Positions 1-6,621 of a stretch of DNA of 64,000 nucleotides are shown here, piece by piece. The notes below the pieces were generated by a model. That model was not told where the DNA came from. It did not search any database and was given only the letters and a program-made list of their open reading frames with translations. The position numbers and the translations under genes are program-made. Source of the stretch: JAFNGF01 sp964567045. GTDB taxonomy: Bacteria; Planctomycetota; Phycisphaerae; Sedimentisphaerales; Anaerobacaceae. The stretch covers positions 1 through 64,000 of the forward strand of contig CAZMLE010000009.1 of the NCBI GenBank assembly GCA_964567045.1, in the 5' to 3' direction. Numbering within the stretch: the first letter of the stretch is position 1; every line of letters starts with the position of its first letter.

Positions 1-138
1 TACCTTCTCGGGCAGCCTGGCAAGGCACGCCCGCTCGTATGTGTGCTGGATAAGATATTTGCCCGTATCTTTGGCGAGAACTTTACCGGCGAATCTTGTA
101 GAACCATATCGAGCAGGTATAACAGCTACAACTCTCAC
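1..138 (-). CDS. kdsB: 3-deoxy-manno-octulosonate cytidylyltransferase, 5' part (cut by window edge)
   Basis: This is the first 46 codons of a minus-strand gene that runs off the left edge. The translation begins MRVVAVIPARYGSTRF and continues with AGK, then IQHTYERA. This matches the start of CMP-KDO synthetases, where the IPARxxSTRxPGK segment binds CTP. The enzyme activates KDO for lipopolysaccharide core synthesis in the cytoplasm. The start is GTG at 138: an in-frame TAA lies four codons upstream, and AAAGG lies about 11 bases upstream. It is divergent from the ABC transporter operon. The usual Pro before GK is Ala here. The catalytic remainder is outside the window, so the call rests on the N-terminal motif only. 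Confidence 0.8.
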   Translation of the reverse strand, partial: MRVVAVIPARYGSTRFAGKVLAKDTGKYLIQHTYERACLARLPEKV

Positions 139-262
139 TGTTTTTTATACCTTTACGCCAGCAAAGTCGTTTTTGCCAAGTAGGTTGTGCAGCAATCTGA
201 GTCTATCCGCCCAGTTATGCTAAGGGAAAAAACAGAGTCTGTCAACAGCCCACGAATCTTTC

Positions 263-290
263 TTGTAATCTTCGGCTGGGCAGATATACT
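263..290 (+). promoter_or_regulatory. Possible sigma70-type promoter for the ABC transporter operon
   Basis: A TATACT -10-like hexamer (285-290) follows a weak TTGTAA -35-like hexamer (263-268) with a 16-base spacer, 38 bases before the ATG of the binding-protein gene. The interval 139-327 separates divergent kdsB and the transporter and should hold promoters for both. No operator palindrome was recognised. Confidence 0.35.
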
Positions 291-327
291 TTGTTGGCTG
301 TTGTTTTACTTTTAGGGAGCAAAGACC

Positions 328-1338
328 ATGAAAAAAGCTTTGGCAGTAGCTGTACTTGCAGCCGTATCGGCGTTTGCCGTGGTCGGCTGTCGGCAGAAAG
401 TGGAAAGCGCAGGCAAGCGTCGTATCGCCGTCATTCCCAAAGGCACCACGCACATTTTCTGGAAGTCGATTCATGCCGGGGCGGTTAAAGCTGAGCAGGA
501 GTTTAAAGACCTGCGCGTGGAAGTTATATGGAAAGGCCCTTTGAAGGAGGATGACCGAGAGTCGCAAATCAGGGTAATGGAGGGCTTTATAACCAGCAGG
601 GTGTCAGGCATAGTGCTGGCGCCGCTGGACGATGAGGCACTGCGAGGCTCGGTCAGAGATGCGGTCAGCAGCGGCATACCGGTGGCGATTATCGACAGTG
701 ATCTGAAAAGCCAAGATTACGTCAGCTTCGTGGCTACGGATAACTACCTCGGCGGTAGAAAGGGCGGCAAACGCCTGGCGGAGATTCTTGGCGGCAAAGG
801 CAAGGTGATTATGCTGCGATACCAGGTAGGCTCAGCCAGCACGACCAACAGGGAGAAGGGATTTCTGGATGTCCTGAAGGAAGAATACCCGCAAATCCAG
901 GTAGTTAGCGCGAATCAATACGGCGGAGCTACCACCGAAAGTGCTTATGAGGCAGGCGAGAATCTGCTGTCGCCGCTGCGGACGCCCGACGGTCGGCTGA
1001 CTATTGACGGAATATTTTGCCCAAATGAATCGACGACTTTCGGCATGCTGCGGGCGCTGCAGGATGGCGGCCTTGCCGGCAAGGTCAAATACGTCGGCTT
1101 TGACAGCTCTGAGAACCTTGTTGAAGCGCTGCGGAAAGGCCATATCCATGGGCTGGTACTACAGGACCCGATCAATATGGGATACTTAGGGGTCAAGACT
1201 ATGGTCGAGCACCTGCAGGGCAAAAAGGTGGAAAAACGCATCGACACCGGCTCGGAGGTGGCGACTCCGGAGAACATGAACGAGCCCAGAATGAAAAGCC
1301 TGCTGGAGCCGGACTTCAAAAAATGGCTGAACGAGTAG
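328..1338 (+). CDS. Sugar ABC transporter substrate-binding lipoprotein (RbsB-like)
   Basis: The product is a 336-residue periplasmic binding lipoprotein. It starts with a lipoprotein signal peptide whose lipobox reads AVVGC (lipidated Cys21). The mature part begins RRIAVIPKGTTHIFWKSI, typical of the type 1 periplasmic sugar-binding fold (ribose/xylose/galactose group, peripla_BP_4), and holds the hinge-type segments GIVLAPLDDEAL and VAIIDSDL. It delivers a sugar to the permease and ATPase encoded just downstream. The start has GGGAG about 8 bases upstream. The last 16 bases overlap the ATPase gene, which suggests translational coupling. The substrate cannot be told from sequence; ribose, xylose, rhamnose or an autoinducer-like sugar are all possible. 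Confidence 0.88.
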   Translation: MKKALAVAVLAAVSAFAVVGCRQKVESAGKRRIAVIPKGTTHIFWKSIHAGAVKAEQEFKDLRVEVIWKGPLKEDDRESQIRVMEGFITSRVSGIVLAPLDDEALRGSVRDAVSSGIPVAIIDSDLKSQDYVSFVATDNYLGGRKGGKRLAEILGGKGKVIMLRYQVGSASTTNREKGFLDVLKEEYPQIQVVSANQYGGATTESAYEAGENLLSPLRTPDGRLTIDGIFCPNESTTFGMLRALQDGGLAGKVKYVGFDSSENLVEALRKGHIHGLVLQDPINMGYLGVKTMVEHLQGKKVEKRIDTGSEVATPENMNEPRMKSLLEPDFKKWLNE

Positions 1339-2855
1339 AGGTGCACCCACCGGCATTACGCCTGGAAATGCGGGGGATTTGTAAGCGTTTCGGCGCAACG
1401 GTGGCGCTACAGGATGTGAGCATCAGGGTTGATGGGGGCGAAGTTCTGGCGCTGGTCGGCGAGAACGGCGCCGGCAAAAGCACGCTGATGAAAGTGCTTT
1501 CTGGGGCAGTCAAGCCGGACGCGGGCCAGATGAAGCTAAATGGTGTCCCGTATTTGCCCGGCAATCCGCTGGAGGCTCGCCGCGCGGGCGTGGCAATGAT
1601 TTATCAGGAGCTTTCCTTAGCCCCGCATCTTAGTGTTGAAGAAAATATCGTGCTGGGCATGGAACCGGCAACGCTGGGCATAGTAGACTGGAAACAGGTG
1701 CGCCGCCGGGCAATCGAGGCACTTCGCGAATTCGATAATCCTGAACTTACCCCCGATGCACAGGTCAGGAGACTATCTGTTGGCTCACAGCAGTTGGTCG
1801 AGATCGCGCGGGCGCTGGCTATCGGCTGCCGGGTGCTGGTTCTGGATGAGCCCACCAGCAGTTTGACGCGGCAGGATGTCGAGCGGCTGTTCGAGATTAT
1901 AGGCCGGCTGAAAAAACAGGGGAAAGCCGTCGTTTACATCTCGCATTTTATCGAAGAAGTCAAGCGTGTTGCGGACCGCGTGACAGTTTTGCGCGATGGA
2001 AAAGTGGCCGGCAGCAGCGATGTGGACGCCATCAGCATTGACGAAATAGTAGCGCTGATGGTAGGCCGTCAGGTAGATGAGCTTTATCCTCGCTCGGCGC
2101 GTCAGCCAGGCGAGGTAGTCCTGGAGATTGAAGATTTGGCAGGTCCTGCGAAGCCTGAATCGGCAAGTTTGCAACTGCGTCGTGGGGAGGTTTTGGGTAT
2201 TGCCGGCTTGGTAGGCGCGGGCCGAACTGAGCTGCTGCGGAGCTTGTTTGGGCTAAACCCGGTGCGAAAAGGGAAAATTCGGCTGGGTGTTTATACCGGG
2301 CCAGCCTCGCCGGTCAGGCGGTGGATGCAGGGGGCAGGCATCTTAAGTGAAGACCGCAAGCAAGAGGGACTGGCACTTTCTTTGAGCGTGGCGGATAATG
2401 TGACGCTTTCCAAGCTGAGGGGCTTCGGTCCTTTTGGGCTGGTATTGCCAAGCCGACAGGATGAAGCTACCGGCGGCTGGATAGAGCGGCTGGGCATTCG
2501 ATGTCTGGGCCCCAGAGACCGTGTATCTTCGTTATCGGGCGGCAACCAGCAGAGAGTTGCGCTCGCCCGGCTGCTCCAGCACGATGTTGACGTATTGCTG
2601 CTGGACGAGCCGACCCGCGGCATCGATGTGGCTGCAAAGGCGATGGTTTATAGGTTAATCGACGATCTGGCAACGGGCTGCCCAGCGGAGAGACGTTTGC
2701 CCAAGGCGATACTGATGGTGAGCAGCTATTTGCCGGAATTGATGGGCGTCTGCGACCGGGTAGCGGTTATGTGCCGCGGAAGATTGGGGCCGACCCATCG
2801 CGTTGAGGAAGTGGACGAGCACAAACTTATGCTGGAGGCCACAGGACAGCAGTGA
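1323..2855 (+). CDS. Sugar ABC transporter ATP-binding protein, two nucleotide-binding domains (RbsA-like)
   Basis: The 510-residue ATPase has two tandem ABC domains, the usual form for CUT2-class sugar importers. The first has Walker A GENGAGKST at residues 46-54, signature LSVGSQQ near 151 and Walker B VLVLDEPTS near 170. The second has the degenerate Walker A GLVGAGRTE near 294 that is normal in this family, then LSGGNQQ near 404 and VLLLDEPTRG near 424. It powers uptake with the neighbouring permease. Its ATG lies inside the end of the binding-protein gene, and its TGA overlaps the GTG start of the permease (GTGA). Confidence 0.92.
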   Translation: MAERVEVHPPALRLEMRGICKRFGATVALQDVSIRVDGGEVLALVGENGAGKSTLMKVLSGAVKPDAGQMKLNGVPYLPGNPLEARRAGVAMIYQELSLAPHLSVEENIVLGMEPATLGIVDWKQVRRRAIEALREFDNPELTPDAQVRRLSVGSQQLVEIARALAIGCRVLVLDEPTSSLTRQDVERLFEIIGRLKKQGKAVVYISHFIEEVKRVADRVTVLRDGKVAGSSDVDAISIDEIVALMVGRQVDELYPRSARQPGEVVLEIEDLAGPAKPESASLQLRRGEVLGIAGLVGAGRTELLRSLFGLNPVRKGKIRLGVYTGPASPVRRWMQGAGILSEDRKQEGLALSLSVADNVTLSKLRGFGPFGLVLPSRQDEATGGWIERLGIRCLGPRDRVSSLSGGNQQRVALARLLQHDVDVLLLDEPTRGIDVAAKAMVYRLIDDLATGCPAERRLPKAILMVSSYLPELMGVCDRVAVMCRGRLGPTHRVEEVDEHKLMLEATGQQ

Positions 2856-3850
2856 AAATTCGAAATACCCGCCTGAGCGGGTCTAATTGGCGGCGCTGGC
2901 TCAACACCTTAGGACCGGTGTTGGCTCTGGCGGGGGTATACGGACTGTTCGTACTGATCTCGCCGCCCAGTTTTGCCACTTTGCGGAACCTGGAGACGAT
3001 TGCCCGGCAAACAACTATCGTCGGCATGGCGGCGCTGGGCATGACCGTGGTTATCATAGCCGGCGGAATTGACCTGTCCGTTGGCTCGGTCGTGGCCCTT
3101 AGTACAGTAGTGATCGCGTTACTGCTGCAATCTGCCGGGGCCGGCCCTTTGATTTCGGCGGCCGGCGGTGTGGCAGCAGCAGCATTTTTCGGTGCCCTCA
3201 GCGGGCTGCTTATAACCCGCCTGCGAGTGGTGCCCTTTATTGTCACGCTGGGCATGATGCTGGTTGTGCGGGGAACAGCCAAAGGCCTGGCACGCGAGCA
3301 GACAATTGCTGTAGATCCGGAGCGGCTTAGGTGGCTGGAATACCTGCTGCGCTCGGTAGCCGGCAGAGAGCAAAGCTGGATGCTACTGCCGCCGGGCGTG
3401 TGGATGTGGCTGATTCTGGCGGTAGTGATGGCCCTTTTTCTGCGGTATACCCGGCTCGGTCGGCATAGTTTCGCGATTGGTTCAAATGAGCAGACAGCTC
3501 GGCTGTGCGGCGTGGCGGTGGAGCGGGTGAAAGTACTGGTCTTCACTTTGGGTGGGGCGTTTGCAGGACTGGGCGGCCTTATGCAGTTTTCACGCCTGAC
3601 AAAGGGCGACCCTACGGTGGCGGTAGGGCTGGAGCTGGACGTAATAGCCGCGGTAGTAATTGGGGGCGGCAGCCTTTCAGGCGGTGAAGGCTCGATCCTC
3701 GGAACCATAGTGGGTGCTCTGATTATGACGGTTATCGCATCCGGCTGCACACAGATGGGCCTTCCGAACTGGGTGCAGGAAATTATCACCGGGGCGATTA
3801 TTGTCGCGGCGGTAGCTGTTGATCGTCTGCGGCATCGCTACGTTGCCTGA
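2852..3850 (+). CDS. Sugar ABC transporter permease (RbsC-like)
   Basis: The 332-residue inner-membrane permease has about eight to ten hydrophobic segments. It carries the family hallmark IIAGGIDLSVGSVVALS near residue 70 and AVVIGGGSLSGGEGSI near residue 270, the conserved loop of the BPD_transp_2 family. It forms the membrane pore for the sugar delivered by the lipoprotein. The start is GTG at 2852, overlapping the ATPase stop by four bases, so the three genes form one tightly coupled operon. No regulator or sugar kinase follows, so the substrate remains open. Confidence 0.9.
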   Translation: MKIRNTRLSGSNWRRWLNTLGPVLALAGVYGLFVLISPPSFATLRNLETIARQTTIVGMAALGMTVVIIAGGIDLSVGSVVALSTVVIALLLQSAGAGPLISAAGGVAAAAFFGALSGLLITRLRVVPFIVTLGMMLVVRGTAKGLAREQTIAVDPERLRWLEYLLRSVAGREQSWMLLPPGVWMWLILAVVMALFLRYTRLGRHSFAIGSNEQTARLCGVAVERVKVLVFTLGGAFAGLGGLMQFSRLTKGDPTVAVGLELDVIAAVVIGGGSLSGGEGSILGTIVGALIMTVIASGCTQMGLPNWVQEIITGAIIVAAVAVDRLRHRYVA

Positions 3851-3876
3851 GCTCTAATCAACCACAGAGCCCCTTC

Positions 3877-3931
3877 TGAGCGAAGCGAAGAATCTGCCCG
3901 GCGCTGGTCAGATGCTTCGCCTTTCGGCTCA
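3877..3931. repeat. REP-like inverted repeat downstream of the transporter operon
   Basis: Two imperfect arms, TGAGCGAAGCGAAGAATCTG (3877-3896) and its near complement ending at 3931, can form a long hairpin around a 12-base loop. No T-run follows, so it is more likely a dispersed palindromic repeat than an intrinsic terminator. The rest of 3932-4062 holds a TATACT at 4031-4036 without a good -35 box. Confidence 0.5.
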
Positions 3932-4062
3932 GCACGCAAATCCGTGTAAATCCGTGTCTAAATCGAATTGACAAGCTATTTTCGCCGTGAAAGTCCAATT
4001 TTTCGCCAACACTCAGGCTTTCTTGGGCATTATACTAATGGGCAAACGGTGGCTGACTTGGG

Positions 4063-4671
4063 ATGGATAGAATCGGTGGACCAGACGAACGCACCCCTGA
4101 GGGGCGGCAGGCGGGTTTCCCTAAGGGAGCTAACCAAGCGGCCAACGAGCCATCAGCCGGACCGAGCCTCACGGATGTGTTTTTGGCCGAGCGGGAGCGG
4201 CTGGGGCGAATTGTCGCCGGCATGGGCCTGAGCGCTTCAGACGGGGAAGATGCCCTGCAGGATGTGTCAATCCAGGCCTTGCAGCGGCGGGATGTTTTTG
4301 CGGACAAAGCCGAGGGCGTTCGCTGGCTGATAAAGGTGACGGTGAATAGATGCCTGATGGAACACCGCCGCCGGCGAAGTTTTCAGCGCCATGCGGGCGA
4401 AATACTGAGGCGACGCGAAGAAATCGGCACGCAATCCGACAGAATGGATGCAAAAGCGATTGCAGCCGAGGAGCTTGAGATTGTGCGAGAAACCTTGCAA
4501 GAACTGGATGGGTCTTTGTTGGCACCTTTAGTTCTGCGATATTTCTGTGACCTGAATTCCACAGAGATAGGCAAAATCCTGGACCTGAATCAGTCCACCG
4601 TCCGGAGCCGTTTGCGGGAAGCGAGGCTGATTCTTGCCAGACAATTGACGCAGCGGGGTATTGAACCATGA
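4063..4671 (+). CDS. ECF-type RNA polymerase sigma factor
   Basis: The 202-residue protein has the sigma70 region 2 pattern DGEDALQDVSIQAL and VRWLIKVTVNRCLMEHRRR. Region 4 reads LRYFCDLNSTEIGKILDLNQ followed by STVRSRLREARLILA, a helix-turn-helix. It redirects RNA polymerase to a small regulon. The start at 4063 leaves about 35 residues before region 2; a later start is possible. Its stop overlaps the start of the next gene (ATGA), which encodes a zinc-finger anti-sigma factor. That pairing is the standard arrangement for membrane-controlled ECF sigma factors. Confidence 0.85.
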   Translation: MDRIGGPDERTPEGRQAGFPKGANQAANEPSAGPSLTDVFLAERERLGRIVAGMGLSASDGEDALQDVSIQALQRRDVFADKAEGVRWLIKVTVNRCLMEHRRRRSFQRHAGEILRRREEIGTQSDRMDAKAIAAEELEIVRETLQELDGSLLAPLVLRYFCDLNSTEIGKILDLNQSTVRSRLREARLILARQLTQRGIEP

Positions 4672-5180
4672 CCGAAATATCGTGCGAGCAGATTGAGCAA
4701 TTGCTCGTTGATTACTCTGAAGGAAGGTTGTCGCCGAGCCAATCCACAGAGGTTGGCGGGCACTTAGCCAAATGCCAGCGGTGCAGCGATGTGCTGAAAG
4801 CACTGCAAAGGTCACTTGAGCTTGTGCAGGTCGTATGGGAAGACGGCTGGGCAGATGCTCAGGCAATACACGTCTCAAAACGGGTAAAGACCATGGAACT
4901 TCCACGCTGGGCATACGCGACGGCTGCCGCGGTGCTGGCCGTGGCGGCCTGCTGGGCCTTTTGGCACTACCTGAACAGGCCTGCCCCACAGGCATTAACG
5001 GTGGCCGAAATCGAACGGCGGATAACCGATGAAGGCATGGCTGCCAGACTCCTGGCGACAGCCGAGCTGCTCGCGGCCAAGCCATACGCTGAAGAGCTGG
5101 TTAAGAGTCAGTATAACTATATCGTGGAGCGCTATCCAAGTACCGAAGCGGCAGCAACCGCCAAAACACGAATCCGATAG
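4668..5180 (+). CDS. Membrane anti-sigma factor with zinc-finger (zf-HC2) domain
   Basis: The 170-residue protein begins with an anti-sigma zinc-binding domain whose HxxxCxxC motif reads HLAKCQRC near residues 32-39. One transmembrane helix follows (WAYATAAAVLAVAACWAFWHYL, roughly residues 83-104) and then a periplasmic tail with a short repeat-like helical region. It should hold the upstream sigma factor inactive at the membrane until an envelope signal releases it. It overlaps the sigma gene by four bases and is followed after 23 bases by a secreted coiled-coil protein that may be the target or sensor partner. Confidence 0.82.
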   Translation: MTEISCEQIEQLLVDYSEGRLSPSQSTEVGGHLAKCQRCSDVLKALQRSLELVQVVWEDGWADAQAIHVSKRVKTMELPRWAYATAAAVLAVAACWAFWHYLNRPAPQALTVAEIERRITDEGMAARLLATAELLAAKPYAEELVKSQYNYIVERYPSTEAAATAKTRIR

Positions 5181-5203
5181 TCCGAAAAAAGGAGAGCAAG
5201 AAA

Positions 5204-6265
5204 ATGAGACCGGTAACAATATCTATTGTGTTGTTAGTTTTACTTGCCACACATGCTGCTACTGCGGCGCAAACCGAGCCGAACGATGCCCCGCTGAAGC
5301 TCAAGTTTGAAAGGAGTGCCGAACTAAGGGACTGGACTGTCAGGGGCCAAAAGACTGAAGGGCGAACGTGGGTACTTTATGATAATCCCCCCGGCCCGAT
5401 TAAGCCGACCCATGCCGCGGAAGTCGTTTTGAACTGGCAGGAGTGGCATTTCGTCATCGAAATTGATATCCTCGAGAAAATTCAAGAAAGCCCGATGGCA
5501 AAAAAGTTGTCAAGGGCCCAGATAAAGTTCCTGGAAACGGGTTTCGCGATCCGGATCGACGATGAAAGCCACCGCGTACCAAACCACTATTCCATCTGGA
5601 TTTACGCTGTCAGTGAAGCCGATGCCAGGACGTCAGTTCAGGCGTTCCTTGATACCTGCAAAAGACTTACAGACCAGCGGGTGCAGGAATCCAAACGCTA
5701 CCTGAGTGAATCTCAGCAGAAGCTTGAGGCGGCTCAGAAGGACCTGCCGGAAAAACAGGCCAAGCTGAAAGCCTGTGAAGAGCAGTACAAGCCGGTTAAG
5801 CAGGCCAGGCACCAGTTCGAGTCCGATGACGAGGCGGGCAAAAGCTCCCAGCAGACGGTCACCGAGATGAACAGGATGCTGGATACACTGGAGATAGAGT
5901 TGATCGGCACAAGCGAGAAGCTCAAGACGATAGAAAAATACAGAAAAGGGCAAGAGAAGCTTTCCAGTCAGCTCTACCTTAAGCTCGATGAGATGTTCAT
6001 CGAGCAGATGATAGAGTTTAGCAGCATCGAGGCCAGAAGACACATGGCCGAGCAAATCCGGGCCAACGAGCAGCGTTTTCTGGGCCTCTTGACAGAACGC
6101 TCGCAACTGCAGCGAGATATCGACGATCTGAAGGGATTGATCGCCACCCGCTCGGAATTGATAAGTCACATCACCCACGAGCTTGAGAATCCAACGCCGG
6201 ATATGCTGCCGCCGAAGGTCTATCACGACAAAGTGACGATCTATGAGGTTCGGCCAAATCAATGA
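5204..6265 (+). CDS. Secreted coiled-coil protein of unknown function
   Basis: I do not recognise a named family. The 353-residue product has a clear signal peptide (MRPVTISIVLLVLLATHAAT, cleaved after about residue 21). A folded N-terminal part of about 130 residues follows, with several Trp residues and a beta-rich pattern. Residues 150-320 are a long charged coiled coil rich in Glu, Lys and Gln. A strong AGGAGA lies about 10 bases before the ATG. It is the third gene after the sigma/anti-sigma pair and probably belongs to that operon, so it may work in the envelope process the sigma factor controls. Confidence 0.7.
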   Translation: MRPVTISIVLLVLLATHAATAAQTEPNDAPLKLKFERSAELRDWTVRGQKTEGRTWVLYDNPPGPIKPTHAAEVVLNWQEWHFVIEIDILEKIQESPMAKKLSRAQIKFLETGFAIRIDDESHRVPNHYSIWIYAVSEADARTSVQAFLDTCKRLTDQRVQESKRYLSESQQKLEAAQKDLPEKQAKLKACEEQYKPVKQARHQFESDDEAGKSSQQTVTEMNRMLDTLEIELIGTSEKLKTIEKYRKGQEKLSSQLYLKLDEMFIEQMIEFSSIEARRHMAEQIRANEQRFLGLLTERSQLQRDIDDLKGLIATRSELISHITHELENPTPDMLPPKVYHDKVTIYEVRPNQ

Positions 6266-6363
6266 TTTTCGGCCTATTATTTGCAGAAATACCGATAAAC
6301 TGTGCCCGTGTTGTGTGAAAATAAGGCGCAGCTAAGAAAAAGAAAAAATTTCCGCTGTCAGGC

Positions 6364-6392
6364 TTGACAATACCTCTTTAAGTTGGTTAAAT
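6364..6392 (+). promoter_or_regulatory. Promoter of the trp operon
   Basis: A perfect TTGACA (6364-6369) and a TTAAAT (6387-6392) are separated by 17 bases, an excellent sigma70-type promoter. The expected start of transcription is at about 6399-6403, directly before or at the ATG of the leader peptide. No Trp repressor-like operator was recognised. Confidence 0.75.
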
Positions 6393-6402
6393 ATATGTCA
6401 CT

Positions 6403-6477
6403 ATGAAGCAGATTAACCGCAAAATCGAAGATCCGTTAAGGCGGAACACCTGGACGTGGCGGTGGCCTGTTGGATGA
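6403..6477 (+). CDS. trpL: trp operon leader peptide (24 residues, three Trp codons)
   Basis: The small frame reads MKQINRKIEDPL, then RRNTWTWRWPVG and a stop, with Trp at residues 17, 19 and 21. It sits between the trp promoter and an attenuator hairpin, 145 bases before trpE. This is the classical arrangement in which a ribosome stalled on scarce Trp-tRNA alters folding of the leader RNA. The start is ATG at 6403, only about 10 bases after the -10 box, so the message is probably leaderless or nearly so; no Shine-Dalgarno can fit. Three Trp codons within five codons, exactly at the upstream edge of the first hairpin arm, make chance occurrence unlikely. Confidence 0.85.
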   Translation: MKQINRKIEDPLRRNTWTWRWPVG

Positions 6478-6569
6478 AATCCAACGGGCGTGCGGTAGCC
6501 TGCTGTAAACAATTTGACGGATTTACCGAAGGCGCAGCCTGTTGGATAGAAACAACAGGCTGCTTTTTT
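6466..6569 (+). promoter_or_regulatory. trp attenuator: alternative 1:2, 2:3 and 3:4 RNA hairpins
   Basis: Four segments give exclusive pairings. Segment 1 (6466-6474, CCTGTTGGA) pairs with segment 2 (6480-6488, TCCAACGGG) to give a 9-bp hairpin around the leader stop codon. Segment 2 (6480-6494) can instead pair with segment 3 (6533-6546) over 14 bp with one bulged G at 6490. Segment 3 can instead pair with segment 4 to give the terminator. Segments 1 and 3 share CCTGTTGGAT, so they compete for segment 2. A ribosome stalled on Trp codons 17-21 covers segment 1 and frees 2:3, the antiterminator. A ribosome at the stop codon covers segment 2 and allows 3:4. Confidence 0.85.
6534..6569 (+). terminator. 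Intrinsic terminator of the trp leader
   Basis: A perfect 11-bp stem, GCAGCCTGTTG (6534-6544) with CAACAGGCTGC (6553-6563), has an 8-base loop and is followed by six T residues (6564-6569). It lies before trpE and ends leader transcription when tryptophan is ample. Confidence 0.9.
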
Positions 6570-6621
6570 ATTTGTGTTTTGTCCTATTTGTGAATAGAAC
6601 TTGTAATCGAAGGCTCGAAAC

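Noticed and set aside
41..223. 60-codon plus-strand frame at the left edge
   Set aside because: The minus strand of 1-138 encodes the unmistakable kdsB N-terminus, and the plus frame has no similarity to anything recognised.
2827..3789. Long open frame (320 codons) on the minus strand opposite the permease gene
   Set aside because: The permease has clear family motifs on the plus strand. The antisense frame is rich in Pro, Arg, Thr and Ser and has no recognisable domain, typical of a shadow of a hydrophobic protein gene.
3877..3931. Intrinsic terminator after the ABC operon
   Set aside because: The arms pair well, but no T-run follows and the sequence looks like a dispersed palindromic repeat.
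6395..6406. Tiny frame MSL-stop overlapping the trp leader start
   Set aside because: Four codons with no ribosome site, probably upstream of the transcription start; likely chance.
6403..6621. T-box or TRAP-type control of the trp operon
   Set aside because: No T-box consensus (AGGGTGG-like) or specifier loop, and no run of GAG/TAG triplets. The leader peptide and exclusive hairpins explain the region better.
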